Assembly: GCA_934746785.1 (NCBI GenBank)
Contig: CAKVFO010000162.1
Location: 1-7,128, forward strand
Origin: an uncultured Clostridium sp.
Lineage (GTDB): Bacteria > Bacillota > Clostridia > Clostridiales > Clostridiaceae
Length of the DNA stretch: 7,128 nucleotides
Direction: 5' to 3'
Positions 1 through 6,201 of the stretch are shown one piece after another (position 1 is the first letter of the stretch; every line of letters starts with the position of its first letter). A model generated the notes under the pieces. That model was given only the letters and a program-made list of their open reading frames with translations, was not told where the DNA came from and ran no database searches. The position numbers were made by a program, and so were the translations under genes.

Positions 1-1
1 G

Positions 2-1447
2 TATAATAGTTATACTGCTGAAAATGAAATGAAACCTGATGCAATTTTAGGTTCATATGCTCAAACTATATCTGTATCTCAAGCAAAATCTATGGGATAC
101 TATATTCCTTATGGATATTCAGAAAGTACAGTACCTAAACTTAACTTCAGTACTGTAGATAATCTTTTAAAAACTTGCTATGAAAATGGTTTATCAATGC
201 GTGGCCATACTCTTGTATGGCACAGTCAAACTCCAGACTGGTTCTTTAGATATGGATATAATGCAAATAACGCTTATGTAGATCAAAACACTATGAACAA
301 GAGAATGGAATTCTTCATTAAAACTTATATGGGACATGTATGTTCAAGTCAATATTCAAGCGTTGTTTATGCTTGGGATGTTGTAAATGAATTTTTACAT
401 GCTTCCAACTCAGGATGGCAAAAAATTTATGGTAATCCTTCACCATATGCTGATTTCATAAAACAAGCATTTAGATATGCCTACGATACATTATCATACT
501 TTAAGCAAACTGATAAAGTTAAGCTATTCTATAATGACTACAACACATATATGGAAGTAGATGATGTAATAAAGTTAATAAATAATATTAACTCTAGCGG
601 TAAAATTTGTGCTGGTGTAGGAATGCAATCACATTTAACAACTTCTTTCCCTAGTGTTGCTTACTACAAAAATGCGCTATCAAAATTCAGGCAAGCTGGT
701 TTTGAAATTCAAGTAACTGAACTTGATGTTGGATGTACTTCAGAATATACTCAAGCTCAATATTATTATGATTTAATGACAGCTATCTTAGAAGAAAAGA
801 AAGCTGGTGCTAATATTACTGCCCTTGTATTCTGGGGATTATGCGATAATACCTCATGGCGCAAAAATGAAAAACCATTACTGTACTCTAACTATAATGT
901 AAAGAAACCTGCTTATGATAAAGTTTTACAAGCATATTTTGATGCTGGATATACTTTAAATGGTGGTAATAATAACAATAACCAAACTCCAGTATACAAT
1001 GGTACTTTAAGTGATGGATGGTATTACATCAAAAATGTACATGCCCAAAAATATCTTCAAGTAACAAATAATAGCGGAACTAACGCTCAAAACGTTGAAC
1101 TTGGAACTGGTACTGGCGTTAAAGGTCAAAAATGGTACTTAAAGAATCTTGGAAATGGATACTTCACTTTACAAAATGGATTGGGTAATTTCATGCTTGA
1201 TATAGCTAATGGTGCTAATTCAGATGGTGCTAATGCTCAAATTTATTCTGCATACTCTGGAGATCCTCAACAATTTACTTTAAAAGCTGGTGCAAATGGC
1301 ACTTATAGCATCCTTACTAAATGTAGTAATAATACAAAATCTTTAGATGCATATAACTGGGGTACTTCTAATGGTACTAACATATGCCAATGGACTTATG
1401 GTGGTGGAAATAATCAACTATGGGTATTTGAAAAAACTAATAACTAA
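2..1447 (+). CDS. GH10 endo-1,4-beta-xylanase with C-terminal ricin-type beta-trefoil domain (5' partial)
   Basis: This enzyme should cut internal beta-1,4 bonds of xylan outside the cell. The frame is open to the left edge; the codons before the first ATG (base 29) read YNSYTAENE and run into MKPD, giving the GH10 motif ENEMKPD. That ATG is therefore internal, and the N-terminus with any signal peptide lies outside the window. Numbering from that Met, the GH10 barrel covers about residues 1-308: GHTLVWHSQTP (59-69), the acid/base Glu121 in WDVVNE, the nucleophile Glu231 in QVTELDV, and FWGLCDNTSWR (268-278). A short Asn-rich linker (311-321) leads to a beta-trefoil of about 150 residues with three QxW-like motifs (QKW 367-369, QQF 414-416, QLW 463-465), as in CBM13/ricin-B lectin domains that bind xylan or galactose-type sugars. 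Family call is firm; the exact carbohydrate bound by the trefoil is inferred. No frameshift is seen, and a hairpin follows the stop. Confidence 0.95.
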   Translation, partial: YNSYTAENEMKPDAILGSYAQTISVSQAKSMGYYIPYGYSESTVPKLNFSTVDNLLKTCYENGLSMRGHTLVWHSQTPDWFFRYGYNANNAYVDQNTMNKRMEFFIKTYMGHVCSSQYSSVVYAWDVVNEFLHASNSGWQKIYGNPSPYADFIKQAFRYAYDTLSYFKQTDKVKLFYNDYNTYMEVDDVIKLINNINSSGKICAGVGMQSHLTTSFPSVAYYKNALSKFRQAGFEIQVTELDVGCTSEYTQAQYYYDLMTAILEEKKAGANITALVFWGLCDNTSWRKNEKPLLYSNYNVKKPAYDKVLQAYFDAGYTLNGGNNNNNQTPVYNGTLSDGWYYIKNVHAQKYLQVTNNSGTNAQNVELGTGTGVKGQKWYLKNLGNGYFTLQNGLGNFMLDIANGANSDGANAQIYSAYSGDPQQFTLKAGANGTYSILTKCSNNTKSLDAYNWGTSNGTNICQWTYGGGNNQLWVFEKTNN

Positions 1448-1461
1448 ATATTAGATTTAAA

Positions 1462-1493
1462 AGGGGAGCTCAGAATAATAGCTGAGCTCCCCT
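1462..1493 (+). terminator. Hairpin terminator after the xylanase gene
   Basis: A 12-bp perfect GC-rich stem (1462-1473 with 1482-1493, arm AGGGGAGCTCAG) closes an 8-base loop 14 bases after the xylanase stop codon. The following bases (CATTATTTATTT) are T-rich but not a clean T-run, so termination is likely but less canonical than usual. It separates the xylanase from the next + strand gene. Confidence 0.8.
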
Positions 1494-1579
1494 CATTATT
1501 TATTTAAATATAAATTGTATATATTTTCATATTTATGTTGATAATAGCTAATAAATCAATGTAAAAAGGGGAATTATAC

Positions 1580-1843
1580 ATGGCAAAAGAAATAACTAAT
1601 TATTCAAAAATCAAATCTCTACTTTTAGATGATGAAAATATTGAGCGAGTTGTAATTGATGATATCCAAGAAAAGATTTTTATAACTCCTAGACAAGATA
1701 TAAATTATTACTGGATTGAAGATCCATTAGTTAACTTTAGATATAAAGGTAGTATAAAAGTTTTTAATAAAACCTTTAAAGTTATAAGCTATCTTAAAAA
1801 TAAGAATAAGATTTATGAACTTGTACTTAAAGAATATAGTTAA
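1580..1843 (+). CDS. Small protein of unknown function (87 aa)
   Basis: I do not recognise this protein. The ATG is preceded by AAAGGGG (1565-1571) at 8 bases, a good ribosome binding site, and codon use matches the neighbours, so it is probably a real gene. The 87 residues are charged and soluble, with no signal peptide, membrane segment or Cys. The N-terminal part (YSKIKSLLLDDENIERVVIDD) looks helical, and the rest alternates hydrophobic and polar residues (KIFITP, GSIKVFNKTFKVISYL, KIYELVLKEY), suggesting a small alpha/beta or mostly beta domain. It stands alone: a terminator lies on each side, and the xylanase terminator upstream implies its own promoter in 1494-1564, where I see only AT-rich sequence without a convincing -35/-10 pair. 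There is no contextual link to xylan use or NAD metabolism. Confidence 0.7.
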   Translation: MAKEITNYSKIKSLLLDDENIERVVIDDIQEKIFITPRQDINYYWIEDPLVNFRYKGSIKVFNKTFKVISYLKNKNKIYELVLKEYS

Positions 1844-1845
1844 AG

Positions 1846-1890
1846 AAAGGTCTTATAAATCTTTAAAAACTAAAGATTTATAAGACCTTT
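1846..1890. terminator. Bidirectional terminator between orf87 and pncB
   Basis: A perfect 20-bp inverted repeat (1846-1865 with 1871-1890) closes a 5-base AAAAC loop. It begins 2 bases after the orf87 stop and lies 17 bases beyond the pncB stop on the other strand. The arms end in AAAGG and CCTTT, so each strand gets a short T-rich tail. It sits between two convergent genes and should end transcripts from both. Confidence 0.9.
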
Positions 1891-1907
1891 TAATATTCTA
1901 AATAAAA

Positions 1908-3374
1908 TTATTTTTGTCCCTTTAATTTTGTAATAAGTTCATTTTTTACATCCCATAACTTTTGAGATAAATCTATATAATAGTTATGAGGATTTTCAAA
2001 TCTCTTAATTTCATCCCATAAATTATCTAATTGAACTTTAGTATAGTTTCTTATTTCTTCAAGACTTGGCTTAGTGTAAACAAGCTTACCATCTCTAAAT
2101 ATTTCTTCTTGTAACTCTTGAACATAATAATTAGTTAAAGTCTTCTTCTTCCAAGTATAAACTGGATCAAATATTGTATATGGATCTTTATCATTAATTA
2201 CTTCATCCGCCATAGTAATAACATCAGCTAAAGCCTTATGAGTATCTCTATCAAAGAATCTATAAACCTTCTTATATCCTGGATTAGTTATCTTTTCAGG
2301 ATTTTCAGAAATCTTAATTCTTGGAATTATTTGACCTTCTTCATTTTCAACAGCTGCTAATTTATATACTCCACCAAATACTGGTTCAGCTTTAGAAGTT
2401 ATTAATCTTTCACCTACTCCAAAACTGTCAATCTTAGCACCTTGTAATAATAAAGATGTAATAGTATGTTCATCTAAAGAGTTAGATGCAACTATTTGGC
2501 AATCTTCTAAACCTGCTTCATCAAGCATCTTTCTTGCTTTTCTAGTTAAATAAGCCATATCTCCACTATCTAATCTTATACCTTTAAGTCTTTTACCCAT
2601 TGGTTCTAAAACTTCTTTAGCAACTCTTATTGCATTTGGAACCCCTGAATTTAATACTGAATAAGTATCTACTAATAATACAGCATTATCTGGATATAAC
2701 TCTGCATATTTCTTGAAAGCAGTGAATTCATCTTCATAGAATTGAATCCATGAGTGAGCCATTGTACCTGATACTGGCATTCCAAATTCTTCTCCAACTA
2801 TAGTTGCAGCAGTTGCAGCAGCACCTCCTATATAAGATGCTCTTGCTCCATAAATAGCACCATCACAACCTTGAGCTCTTCTTGATCCAAATTCCATAAC
2901 TGGTCTTCCTTCAGCAGCTCTTACAATTCTGCTTGTTTTTGTAGCTATTAAAGATTGATGATTTATAGTTAATAAAATCATAGTTTCTAATAATTGAGCT
3001 TCCTTAACTGGTGCTTTTATTGTTATTATAGGCTCTCCTGGGAAAATTAATGTTCCTTCTGGTATTGCATATACTGAACCTGTAAATTCAAAGTTTTCAA
3101 GATAATTTAAAAATCTTTCATCAAAAATATTTAATCCTCTTAAATAATCTATATCATCTTTATCAAATTTTAAGCCTTCAATATATTCAATAACTTGTTC
3201 AAGACCTGCCATTATAGCATATCCGCCACCTTCTGGAACTTTTCTAAAGAACATATCAAAATATGCAATTCTATCTCCCATTCCATCTAGAAAATAGCCA
3301 TTACTCATAGTTAATTCATAAAAGTCCATTAACATACTCATATTTCTTCCATTTTTTAAATCCAACTTTTTCAT
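1908..3374 (-). CDS. pncB: Nicotinate phosphoribosyltransferase (NAPRTase)
   Basis: This cytosolic enzyme joins nicotinate to PRPP, with ATP hydrolysis, to make nicotinate mononucleotide; it is the second step of nicotinamide salvage to NAD (EC 6.3.4.21). From the chosen ATG it is 488 aa, normal for the Gram-positive type. Visible family motifs are YFDMFFRKVPEGGGYAI (38-54), EFGSRRAQG (161-169), GTMAHSW with the His that family members autophosphorylate (His207), LLVDTYSV (233-240) and GIRLDSGD (265-272). The reading frame extends upstream to a TTG at 3389, but GAGG (3384-3387) lies 9 bases before the ATG at 3374 and overlaps the stop of the preceding gene, so the ATG is the start. Only 11 bases separate it from orf117, so the two are probably translated together, downstream of a putative NrtR site at 3751-3769. 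It ends at the shared hairpin at 1846-1890. Confidence 0.95.
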   Translation of the reverse strand: MKKLDLKNGRNMSMLMDFYELTMSNGYFLDGMGDRIAYFDMFFRKVPEGGGYAIMAGLEQVIEYIEGLKFDKDDIDYLRGLNIFDERFLNYLENFEFTGSVYAIPEGTLIFPGEPIITIKAPVKEAQLLETMILLTINHQSLIATKTSRIVRAAEGRPVMEFGSRRAQGCDGAIYGARASYIGGAAATAATIVGEEFGMPVSGTMAHSWIQFYEDEFTAFKKYAELYPDNAVLLVDTYSVLNSGVPNAIRVAKEVLEPMGKRLKGIRLDSGDMAYLTRKARKMLDEAGLEDCQIVASNSLDEHTITSLLLQGAKIDSFGVGERLITSKAEPVFGGVYKLAAVENEEGQIIPRIKISENPEKITNPGYKKVYRFFDRDTHKALADVITMADEVINDKDPYTIFDPVYTWKKKTLTNYYVQELQEEIFRDGKLVYTKPSLEEIRNYTKVQLDNLWDEIKRFENPHNYYIDLSQKLWDVKNELITKLKGQK

Positions 3375-3385
3375 TTTTAAACACC

Positions 3386-3739
3386 TCAAAGTATCTTTGA
3401 TATACTTAAATCCTTCCTTTTTAAGTCTTCAATTGACTCATATATAAATAAACTAATTTTCTTATAATCTAAATCATTAACTTTTTTCTTTTTATATCCG
3501 GAGTTTGTAACTATCTCTACGGATTTTTCTTCTAAAACATAGTTAATTCTAAATCCAAGAGTTCTTAGAAATAGTTCATTATTAACATCTATCTGTGTTA
3601 CTATTCTTAGAATTTTAAGTTCATACTCTTTTCTATTTTTATAACACTTTCGTCTATCTTCTGTAAATGTTAATTTAATATTTTTAAATCTTACATCCTT
3701 GGTGAACTTTTCAATAAAACTAGAATAAAAACTATTCAT
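3386..3739 (-). CDS. Protein of unknown function in the pncB transcription unit (117 aa)
   Basis: I do not recognise the family. The start is well supported: AGGAGG (3745-3750) lies 5 bases before the ATG. The protein is basic and soluble, rich in Lys and Ile, with no signal peptide, membrane segment or metal-binding Cys cluster (a single Cys in RRKCYKNRKEYE). The pattern suggests alternating strands in the middle (KNIKLTF, YELKILRIVTQID, GFRINYVLEEKSVEIVT) and a C-terminal helix (YKKISLFIYESIEDLKRK). It is the first gene after the palindrome at 3751-3769, and its stop overlaps the ribosome binding site of pncB, so it is co-expressed with pncB. By position it may act in, or tune, nicotinate salvage, but nothing in the sequence itself shows a function. 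It is not large enough to be a typical niacin transporter and has no hydrophobic helices. Confidence 0.8.
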   Translation of the reverse strand: MNSFYSSFIEKFTKDVRFKNIKLTFTEDRRKCYKNRKEYELKILRIVTQIDVNNELFLRTLGFRINYVLEEKSVEIVTNSGYKKKKVNDLDYKKISLFIYESIEDLKRKDLSISKIL

Positions 3740-3750
3740 TACATCCTCCT

Positions 3751-3769
3751 TATAATCACATTGATGATA
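3751..3769. promoter_or_regulatory. Putative NrtR operator upstream of orf117-pncB
   Basis: A 19-bp palindrome, TATAATCA-CAT-TGATGATA, matches 7 of 8 bases between arms and is identical at 16 of 19 positions to the site upstream of nrtR (5402-5420). It abuts the AGGAGG of orf117. Placement before the second NAD-salvage unit, together with a linked NrtR-type gene, supports a repressor binding site. The assignment is by inference; the site has not been compared with a motif library. Confidence 0.7.
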
Positions 3770-3799
3770 AGTTTCGTTAAAAAAAATCGTCGAATCAAT

Positions 3800-3805
3800 A
3801 TTATA
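3800..3805 (-). promoter_or_regulatory. Possible -10 element for orf117-pncB
   Basis: On the minus strand a TATAAT lies in the 99-bp gap between pncA and orf117. No good -35 is seen at 16-18 bases. If used, the start would be near 3793 and the operator at 3751-3769 would lie about 25 bases downstream of it, giving a road-block arrangement. An internal promoter is also suggested by the second operator itself. Read-through from pncA remains possible, since no clear terminator lies in the gap. Confidence 0.35.
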
Positions 3806-3838
3806 TAACCATCTATTTTTTATATCATGAAAAAGATT

Positions 3839-4474
3839 CTATACTATTTCTTTAACTACATCAATTCCATTACTTCTTAATTTGAAGAAAGTCATTAAAT
3901 TCATTAATTCTGCATCATGATTACCAAAATCACTAGTCTCAACTGCATTCATAGGAACTACTATTCTCTTATCTTCATCTACTTGATTAAAATAAGTTTT
4001 TAATGTCATTACAAAAGTTTCAACACATATGTCTGTGCACACCCCTGTTACTATAAATGTATCAATATCTTTATTTTTTTCAAGCCATTCTTTAAAACCT
4101 GGTGCATGAAATCCATTTATACTATTCTTTTTAATAAATACTGTATTTGAATCTGCTTTTATTTCACTAATATATTCTTCTTCTTCTGTACCCTTTATAC
4201 AATGCTTTGGATAACTTTTAAATTCAACAGAATCTTCAGTGTGACTGTCTACAAAGAATATCTTTTTACAACCCTTTAATGAATCATTTAATTTAACTAT
4301 TGGCTGTATTACTTTTTCAGTTCTATCAGATGCAAATACTCCTAAATTATAAAATCCCTTAACCATATCTACAACTACAAATGCTGTTTTTTCTTTATCC
4401 TTTACTATATCTGAAAGATTCACAGCCTCTAATAAGTCTATTTCTTTTTTTATATTACTTACTGTTCTAATCAT
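3839..4474 (-). CDS. pncA: Nicotinamidase (isochorismatase-like cysteine hydrolase)
   Basis: It deamidates nicotinamide to nicotinate, the step that feeds PncB. From the chosen start (211 aa) the family's catalytic triad is visible: Asp36 in FVVVDM, Lys115 in FIKKNS (possibly Lys116) and Cys150 in GVCTDICVETF. Metal ligands are Asp76 and His78 in VDSHTED and His91 in YPKHCIKGTEEE. Length is normal for the family. An ATG at 4480 is in frame, but the AAGGGG (4484-4489) is only 3 bases from it and 9 bases from the ATG at 4474, so I prefer the latter; the two differ by 2 residues. The ribosome binding site overlaps the nrtR stop codon, so nrtR and pncA form an operon. Isochorismatase-fold enzymes have other substrates, but the triad with pncB and NrtR next door makes nicotinamidase by far the best call. 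Confidence 0.92.
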   Translation of the reverse strand: MIRTVSNIKKEIDLLEAVNLSDIVKDKEKTAFVVVDMVKGFYNLGVFASDRTEKVIQPIVKLNDSLKGCKKIFFVDSHTEDSVEFKSYPKHCIKGTEEEEYISEIKADSNTVFIKKNSINGFHAPGFKEWLEKNKDIDTFIVTGVCTDICVETFVMTLKTYFNQVDEDKRIVVPMNAVETSDFGNHDAELMNLMTFFKLRSNGIDVVKEIV

Positions 4475-4487
4475 TTTCATCGTCCCC

Positions 4488-5384
4488 TTAAATATTTTTG
4501 ATTTCTTCTAATATATAAGTTTTGTTTAGTGTATATAAAGATGATGGCCTATAAGCTCTATTGCTTTTAACATTACCAGTTTTACTTACCATGGGATTTA
4601 TCCATCTTCTAAAGTTTTGTTTTACAAGCTGTCTTCCAAGTAGTAATTCATAAACTTGTTGAAGTTCCATTAATGTAAATTCTTTAGGTAATAAGCTAAA
4701 AGCTATTGTTGTATATTGAACTTTATTCCTCATTCTTTCTAACGAATAATTTAATATTTTTATATGATCAAAGGCTATACCTCTTTCTCCTTCTATTAAC
4801 TTTATATCAAAGGTAGAATTTTTGTTATATCCTTTAATCTCCATATGCTCAGTTATTTCATATACTATCTTTATATTTTGCTCTTTATTTTCTAAAATTA
4901 TATGAGAAACAATTTTAAAATCTTCTGCACTCTTAAGAACCTTCTTTATATTAAACCATGCTACATCTGCAGCATCATCTCCTGCTCTTGCATTTATATC
5001 ATCCTTATTTACAAGTGCCATGTAAGAAGTTGATACTACTCTCATTCTTGGATCTCTTTTTACATCGCCCCAAGTATATAACTGTTCTAGATGAACATTA
5101 TCTATATTAGTTTCCTCTTTTAACTCTCTATAAACTGCTTCTTCAATATTTTCATTTATATCAACAAATCCACCTGGAATTGCCCAGCAATTTATAAATG
5201 GATGGTTATTTCTCTTTATAAGAAGTACTTTTAGAACCTTTTCCGGTACCTTCTTTATATCTTCTTCTTCTTCATCACCAAGAGTGAATAAAACCATGTC
5301 TACAGTTAATGACGGTCTTTCATAATTACCTGGTTTATAATTCTTTAGAAATTCTTCCTCAGTAAGTCCATCTTTATTCTTCAA
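4488..5384 (-). CDS. nrtR: NrtR-type transcriptional regulator of NAD metabolism (Nudix domain + winged helix)
   Basis: NrtR proteins repress NAD synthesis and salvage genes and release DNA on binding ADP-ribose. From the chosen start (298 aa) the Nudix domain covers about residues 25-160, with a complete Nudix box from Gly72 to Ile94 (GFVDINE, 7 residues, RELKEETNI), including the metal-binding REXXEE core. The C-terminal part (about 205-298) has the NrtR signature: SLLPKEFTLMELQQVYELLLG, then QNFRRWINPMVSKTG and RPSSLYTLN, a winged helix. Between them, residues about 160-203 add a charged insert that makes it longer than many family members; an acidic loop (GDEEEEDIKK) also interrupts the Nudix start. 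A GTG at 5393 is in frame, but it lies inside the ribosome binding site GAGAGAGGTGAT; the TTG at 5384, 8 bases after GAGG, is the likely start. It heads an operon with pncA and probably represses itself through the palindrome at 5402-5420. Confidence 0.9.
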   Translation of the reverse strand: MKNKDGLTEEEFLKNYKPGNYERPSLTVDMVLFTLGDEEEEDIKKVPEKVLKVLLIKRNNHPFINCWAIPGGFVDINENIEEAVYRELKEETNIDNVHLEQLYTWGDVKRDPRMRVVSTSYMALVNKDDINARAGDDAADVAWFNIKKVLKSAEDFKIVSHIILENKEQNIKIVYEITEHMEIKGYNKNSTFDIKLIEGERGIAFDHIKILNYSLERMRNKVQYTTIAFSLLPKEFTLMELQQVYELLLGRQLVKQNFRRWINPMVSKTGNVKSNRAYRPSSLYTLNKTYILEEIKNI

Positions 5385-5388
5385 GTTT

Positions 5389-5400
5389 ATCACCTCTCTC
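5389..5400 (-). promoter_or_regulatory. Ribosome binding site of nrtR, which fixes a TTG start
   Basis: The minus strand reads GAGAGAGGTGAT, followed by AAAC and TTG. AGGTGAT matches the anti-Shine-Dalgarno sequence and contains the only earlier in-frame start codon (GTG, 5391-5393). A codon within the ribosome binding site cannot be served by it, so translation most likely begins at TTG 5382-5384. Confidence 0.75.
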
Positions 5401-5401
5401 T

Positions 5402-5420
5402 TATAATCATTTTGATTATA
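5402..5420. promoter_or_regulatory. Putative NrtR operator upstream of nrtR-pncA
   Basis: A perfect palindrome, TATAATCA-TTT-TGATTATA, has two 8-bp arms and a 3-base centre. It covers the predicted start site (about 5419) of the nrtR promoter, so a bound dimer would block initiation. A near copy lies before orf117-pncB at 3751-3769. The pairing of the two sites with a linked NrtR-family gene makes autoregulation the simplest reading. Confidence 0.8.
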
Positions 5421-5425
5421 TGTTT

Positions 5426-5454
5426 ATTATATTACTATTGAATTAATTTGGCAA
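5426..5454 (-). promoter_or_regulatory. Sigma-A type promoter of nrtR-pncA
   Basis: On the minus strand TTGCCA (5449-5454) and TATAAT (5426-5431) are separated by exactly 17 bases, close to the vegetative consensus. The expected start is near 5419, inside the palindrome at 5402-5420. Confidence 0.75.
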
Positions 5455-5542
5455 GTAGTTTTATTTAAAAATCAAAAAAATCTCATTACTTATTACTGCA
5501 ATATGTTTAATATTGTTTATAGATTCATTATCTACTTCTAAT

Positions 5543-5582
5543 AAAATAACTCTAAGACTCGTTAGAATCTTAGAGTTATTTT
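5543..5582. terminator. Terminator-like hairpin between divergent nrtR and kinase genes
   Basis: A perfect 15-bp inverted repeat (5543-5557 with 5568-5582; outer bases AAAATAACTC / GAGTTATTTT) closes a 10-base loop. A-rich and T-rich flanks make it terminator-like on both strands. No gene ends here: it lies about 75 bases before the kinase gene and about 90 bases behind the nrtR promoter. It may insulate the two promoters, act as a leader attenuator, or remain from a lost gene. Apart from the nrtR promoter, operator and ribosome binding site and this hairpin, I see nothing else convincing in 5385-5657. Confidence 0.6.
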
Positions 5583-5657
5583 AAAAATCGTACAAGCTTA
5601 CAATTTAATATATCTAGAAATTTTCTTATATTAATATATAGAAGGAAGTGAAATATT

Positions 5658-6197
5658 ATGAATGATTATTTAAATGTAAATAATAAGAATTACAAGGTAT
5701 TAAAACTTTTAGGAAAAGGAAAAGGAGGCTATTCCTATTTAGTTTCAGATAATACTAATGAATATGTTCTTAAACAAATTCATCATGAGCCCTGTTCTTA
5801 CTATACCTTTGGCAATAAAATAGAGTCAGAAAAAAATGATTATAATAGACTTTTAAAAACAGGAATACGCATACCAAAACTTCTAGATATTGATGAAAAG
5901 GAAGAAAGAATTTTAAAAGAATATATCGATGGTCCTACAATTTATGACCTAGTTTTAGATGATAATATGAAACAAACATATATTGATCAAGTTTTAGAAA
6001 TGTGTTCTAAGCTTTATAAAATGGGTTTAAATATTGATTACTTTCCTACAAACTTTATTGTACAAGATAATTTAATATGGTATATAGACTACGAATGTAA
6101 TGAATTTATGGAAGAATGGAACTTTGAAAATTGGGGGATTAAATACTGGAATAAAACAAAAGAATTTTTACATTATGTTTCATCTCACAATAATTAA
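5658..6197 (+). CDS. Minimal protein-kinase-fold protein (putative Ser/Thr kinase-like)
   Basis: The 179-aa protein carries the core of a eukaryotic-type kinase in reduced form. A glycine-rich loop, LGKGKGGYSYLV (18-29), is followed by a candidate ATP-anchoring Lys39 in YVLKQI and a hinge-like EYIDGPTIYDLV (88-99). The catalytic loop is NIDYFPTNF, with Asp127 and Asn132 spaced as in the HRD...N motif, and IDYE (143-146) takes the place of DFG with Asp144. It stops about 35 residues after that motif, so the usual activation segment and lower C-lobe helices are missing. The tail EEWNFENWGIKYW is rich in aromatics. No signal peptide or membrane helix is present. AAGGAAGTG (5643-5650 region) gives a good ribosome binding site before the ATG. 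The substrate is unknown; it could phosphorylate a protein or a small molecule. It is monocistronic and ends in a hairpin. Confidence 0.82.
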   Translation: MNDYLNVNNKNYKVLKLLGKGKGGYSYLVSDNTNEYVLKQIHHEPCSYYTFGNKIESEKNDYNRLLKTGIRIPKLLDIDEKEERILKEYIDGPTIYDLVLDDNMKQTYIDQVLEMCSKLYKMGLNIDYFPTNFIVQDNLIWYIDYECNEFMEEWNFENWGIKYWNKTKEFLHYVSSHNN

Positions 6198-6201
6198 GAA
6201 T

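Noticed and set aside
29..31. ATG as the true start of the xylanase gene
   Set aside because: The frame is open upstream and the codons before it complete the conserved ENEMKPD motif of GH10, so this Met is internal to a gene cut by the window edge.
1494..1579. Promoter for orf87
   Set aside because: Several AT-rich hexamers (TTGTAT, GATAAT) occur but at 18-20 base spacing and with poor match, so no single promoter can be supported.
3740..3838. Terminator or riboswitch between pncA and orf117
   Set aside because: Only weak hairpins (for example around 3783-3796) and an A/T run are visible; I see no conserved riboswitch core, so the gap is better explained by a promoter and the operator.
5499..5515. 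Short inverted repeat CAATAT-GTTTA-ATATTG as an operator
   Set aside because: Arms of 6 bp made almost only of A and T are expected by chance here; it does not match the NrtR-like sites and is not at a recognisable promoter.
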